From: Promethearchaeota archaeon
GTDB taxonomy: Archaea; Asgardarchaeota; Lokiarchaeia; Sigynarchaeales; MK-D1
Assembly (NCBI GenBank): GCA_016839385.1
Contig: JAEOUK010000082.1
Span: forward strand, 1 to 7,156
Direction: 5' to 3'
DNA length: 7,156 nucleotides
A program made the translations under genes and the position numbers. A model generated the notes under the pieces. The model worked only from the letters and a program-made list of their open reading frames with translations. It was not told the origin of the DNA and ran no database searches. Positions 5,682 to 7,156 of this stretch are shown here, piece by piece. Numbering within the stretch: the first letter of the stretch is position 1; each line of letters begins with the position of its first letter.

Positions 5682-6434
5682 ATGGGAAATAATAACAAAT
5701 TCTTACTTATTATTGGGATTGTTGTTGGTGGTTTGATGATTGCTGCTCCCGTCTCCACAACGATTTATGAACTTACTGGAATTAGACTCACCCTTCTTGA
5801 AAATGCGGGTGTCATGATTGAATCTAAAGGTTTTCGGATTTACGTTGACCCAATTCTTTTAGGTTCCGAATTTGATGATAAGCCAGCAGATGTTGTGTGT
5901 GTTACACATCCTCACGAAGATCATTATATGATTTTGGATGTTAATCAAGTGCAACAAGATTCCACGATCAACATTTTTCCTGAAAATATGACAGATGCAA
6001 TAACTGCATTCGATGGTTTAGGTGTCAATCCAGGTGAAGTAGTAGAAATTAATGAACGGGTTACAATTACTGCGTTTTTCATGTATACTTTTCCTGTAGG
6101 GGAGTACCCAGCGAGCCATCCAGCAGAAGCAAACTGGACGAGTTATATAATTAATATCGATGGATTCACGTTTTTCCATGCAGGAGATTCAAAAGATATA
6201 CCTGAATATGCACAGTTGGAAGGATTAATTAATGTAGCAATGTTACCACTCGGTCCTGGGTGCCAGACTATGACAGATATGGAAGTAGTTGATGTGATTA
6301 ACACAATTGATCCTGAATACGTTGTTCCTCTTCATTTCGAACCACCCAGAAATGATGAATGGTTTGTGACTTATGGTAACTTCTTTACAGCAACTTACGT
6401 TAATTTAGACCATGGGACATCATATCGTTTCTAA
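5682..6434 (+). CDS. Membrane-anchored metallo-beta-lactamase-fold hydrolase (UlaG/UPF0173-like)
   Basis: A 250-residue protein with a single N-terminal hydrophobic segment (about 7-23) and an MBL-fold domain filling the rest. The fold signatures are in order: N41-A-G-V-M-I-E and I53-Y-V-D-P (first strands), the metal motif H76-P-H78-E-D80-H81, H146-P, H166-A-G-D169-S, and P217-L-H218 near the end. T196-M-T is the segment that in this family precedes the helix before the last His. Together these place it with the UlaG and UPF0173 type Zn/Mn hydrolases, which include a lactonase (ascorbate-6-phosphate) and many uncharacterised members; the substrate cannot be read from sequence. Most relatives are soluble and cytoplasmic, so the membrane anchor, which should put the domain outside, is unusual. 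It is divergent from the lyase gene. ATG 5682 is the first Met and directly precedes the anchor. Confidence 0.9.
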   Translation: MGNNNKFLLIIGIVVGGLMIAAPVSTTIYELTGIRLTLLENAGVMIESKGFRIYVDPILLGSEFDDKPADVVCVTHPHEDHYMILDVNQVQQDSTINIFPENMTDAITAFDGLGVNPGEVVEINERVTITAFFMYTFPVGEYPASHPAEANWTSYIINIDGFTFFHAGDSKDIPEYAQLEGLINVAMLPLGPGCQTMTDMEVVDVINTIDPEYVVPLHFEPPRNDEWFVTYGNFFTATYVNLDHGTSYRF

Positions 6435-6468
6435 ATTTATTTTATTTTCTTTTATTTGAAATTTTTTT
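6435..6468 (+). terminator. T-rich terminator after the MBL hydrolase gene
   Basis: Directly after the stop codon the plus strand has several runs of T (TTTATTTTATTTTC, then TTTTATTT and a final T7). Archaeal RNA polymerase terminates on such T tracts without a hairpin. The gene on the other strand ends at 6467, so the 32-bp gap separates two convergent genes. Confidence 0.5.
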
Positions 6469-7150
6469 ATATTTCGTCTACTTCGGGAGTAAAATAGACT
6501 TTACCACAATGTGGGCAATACTTAGCATCTTTTGCTATATAGCTGTCACAGATTTTGCATTTTTGTCGAAATTCGGCAATTCCATTATTGAATACAAAAT
6601 AAAAAATAAAAAATGCACCAAAAACAAATAATCCAGGTATGAGGTACCAGAAAAAGAATGTTAAATCACGATAAAAAACCTTTGTATAGTCAAATTCTAT
6701 CGAAATTGTTCCGGACCAAGCGTACCATGCAATATACAATTCATTTTGGCTAAACGGATTTTCAGCAGACTGATAATCACTCACAATAAATCTTATTGGT
6801 TCAAAAGTTCTAATCCCGACGGACTGATAGATACTTGGCCATAATCCTTGTTGGAGTTGATAATACCCATAGCTATCAAGAATTAGAACATCTGCTGAAA
6901 ACCCCGGATCTCCTGAAGTGAAGAAATCAATTTCAATATAATCTCGTTTGGTCTCAGAAATCATACTGATCGTAAACGGTGCTCCAACACTAGCATAACG
7001 TTTCCCATCCCGATAAACTCTATAAGGAGTTGCAAAATTGATTGATAGCCACATAATCGAACCCATGAGAAATAAAATGAAAAATACAACAAGAGTTTGA
7101 AATAGATTAAATTTTCGTTTCATGATTTTTGATTCTGATTTCTTCTCCAT
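6467..7150 (-). CDS. Two-pass membrane protein with beta-rich outer domain and C-terminal zinc ribbon
   Basis: A 227-residue protein. A basic N-terminus (K- and R-rich, 1-13) leads into a first membrane segment (about 16-38). A domain of about 120 residues (41-162), rich in beta-forming and aromatic residues, should lie outside. A second membrane segment (about 163-187) brings the chain back, and the cytoplasmic tail ends in a zinc ribbon, C198-x2-C201-x10-C212-x2-C215. The outer beta domain followed by a membrane helix recalls GOLD/emp24-type proteins, but this is only an architectural resemblance. Its function is unknown; the ribbon probably binds a protein partner or nucleic acid. I list ATG 7150, but no in-frame stop precedes it in the six remaining bases, so the true start may lie outside; ATG 7123 (residue 10) is another option. 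Confidence 0.75.
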   Translation of the reverse strand: MEKKSESKIMKRKFNLFQTLVVFFILFLMGSIMWLSINFATPYRVYRDGKRYASVGAPFTISMISETKRDYIEIDFFTSGDPGFSADVLILDSYGYYQLQQGLWPSIYQSVGIRTFEPIRFIVSDYQSAENPFSQNELYIAWYAWSGTISIEFDYTKVFYRDLTFFFWYLIPGLFVFGAFFIFYFVFNNGIAEFRQKCKICDSYIAKDAKYCPHCGKVYFTPEVDEI

Positions 7151-7156
7151 GGATAC

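Overview
The window is AT-rich (about one third G+C by eye) and reads as archaeal. Coding regions are preceded by TATA-like boxes 25-40 nt upstream of the ATG and most lack a clear Shine-Dalgarno sequence. The proteins combine archaeal membrane and wall features (signal-anchor proteins, many N-x-S/T sequons) with short zinc ribbons fused to transmembrane segments. My best guess is an Asgard archaeon (Lokiarchaeia-like), but there is no marker gene here, so the placement is inference. I see no rRNA, tRNA, CRISPR, insertion sequence or phage gene.

Layout. 1-296 (-): 5' part of a multi-zinc-finger protein that runs off the left edge. 476-1492 (-): CPBP-family intramembrane protease. 1740-2582 (-): soluble protein of unknown family, possibly built from two related halves. 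2653-3156 (-): HxlR-family winged-helix regulator. 3157-3370: divergent control region with two separate operator candidates. 3371-4096 (+): ArsR-like winged-helix regulator with a helical C-terminal domain. 4053-5540 (-): membrane-anchored, sequon-rich family 10 pectate-lyase-like protein, overlapping the previous gene tail to tail by 44 bp. 5541-5681: second divergent control region. 5682-6434 (+): membrane-anchored metallo-beta-lactamase-fold hydrolase. 6467-7150 (-): two-pass membrane protein with a beta-rich outer domain and a cytoplasmic zinc ribbon, start uncertain.

How the genes may work together. The best-supported functional pairing is the lyase and the hydrolase. They are transcribed divergently from one 141-bp spacer, both have an N-terminal membrane anchor, and both should face the outside. 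They could act in turn on an extracellular uronate polymer or its lactone or ester products (inference). The other focus is the 214-bp spacer between two unrelated regulators placed head to head. It holds twin 15-bp palindromes 32 bp apart and a 26-bp dyad centred exactly on the TATA box of the ArsR-like gene, which suggests auto- and possibly cross-regulation. No complete previously undescribed system is evident; the unusual points are listed as findings.
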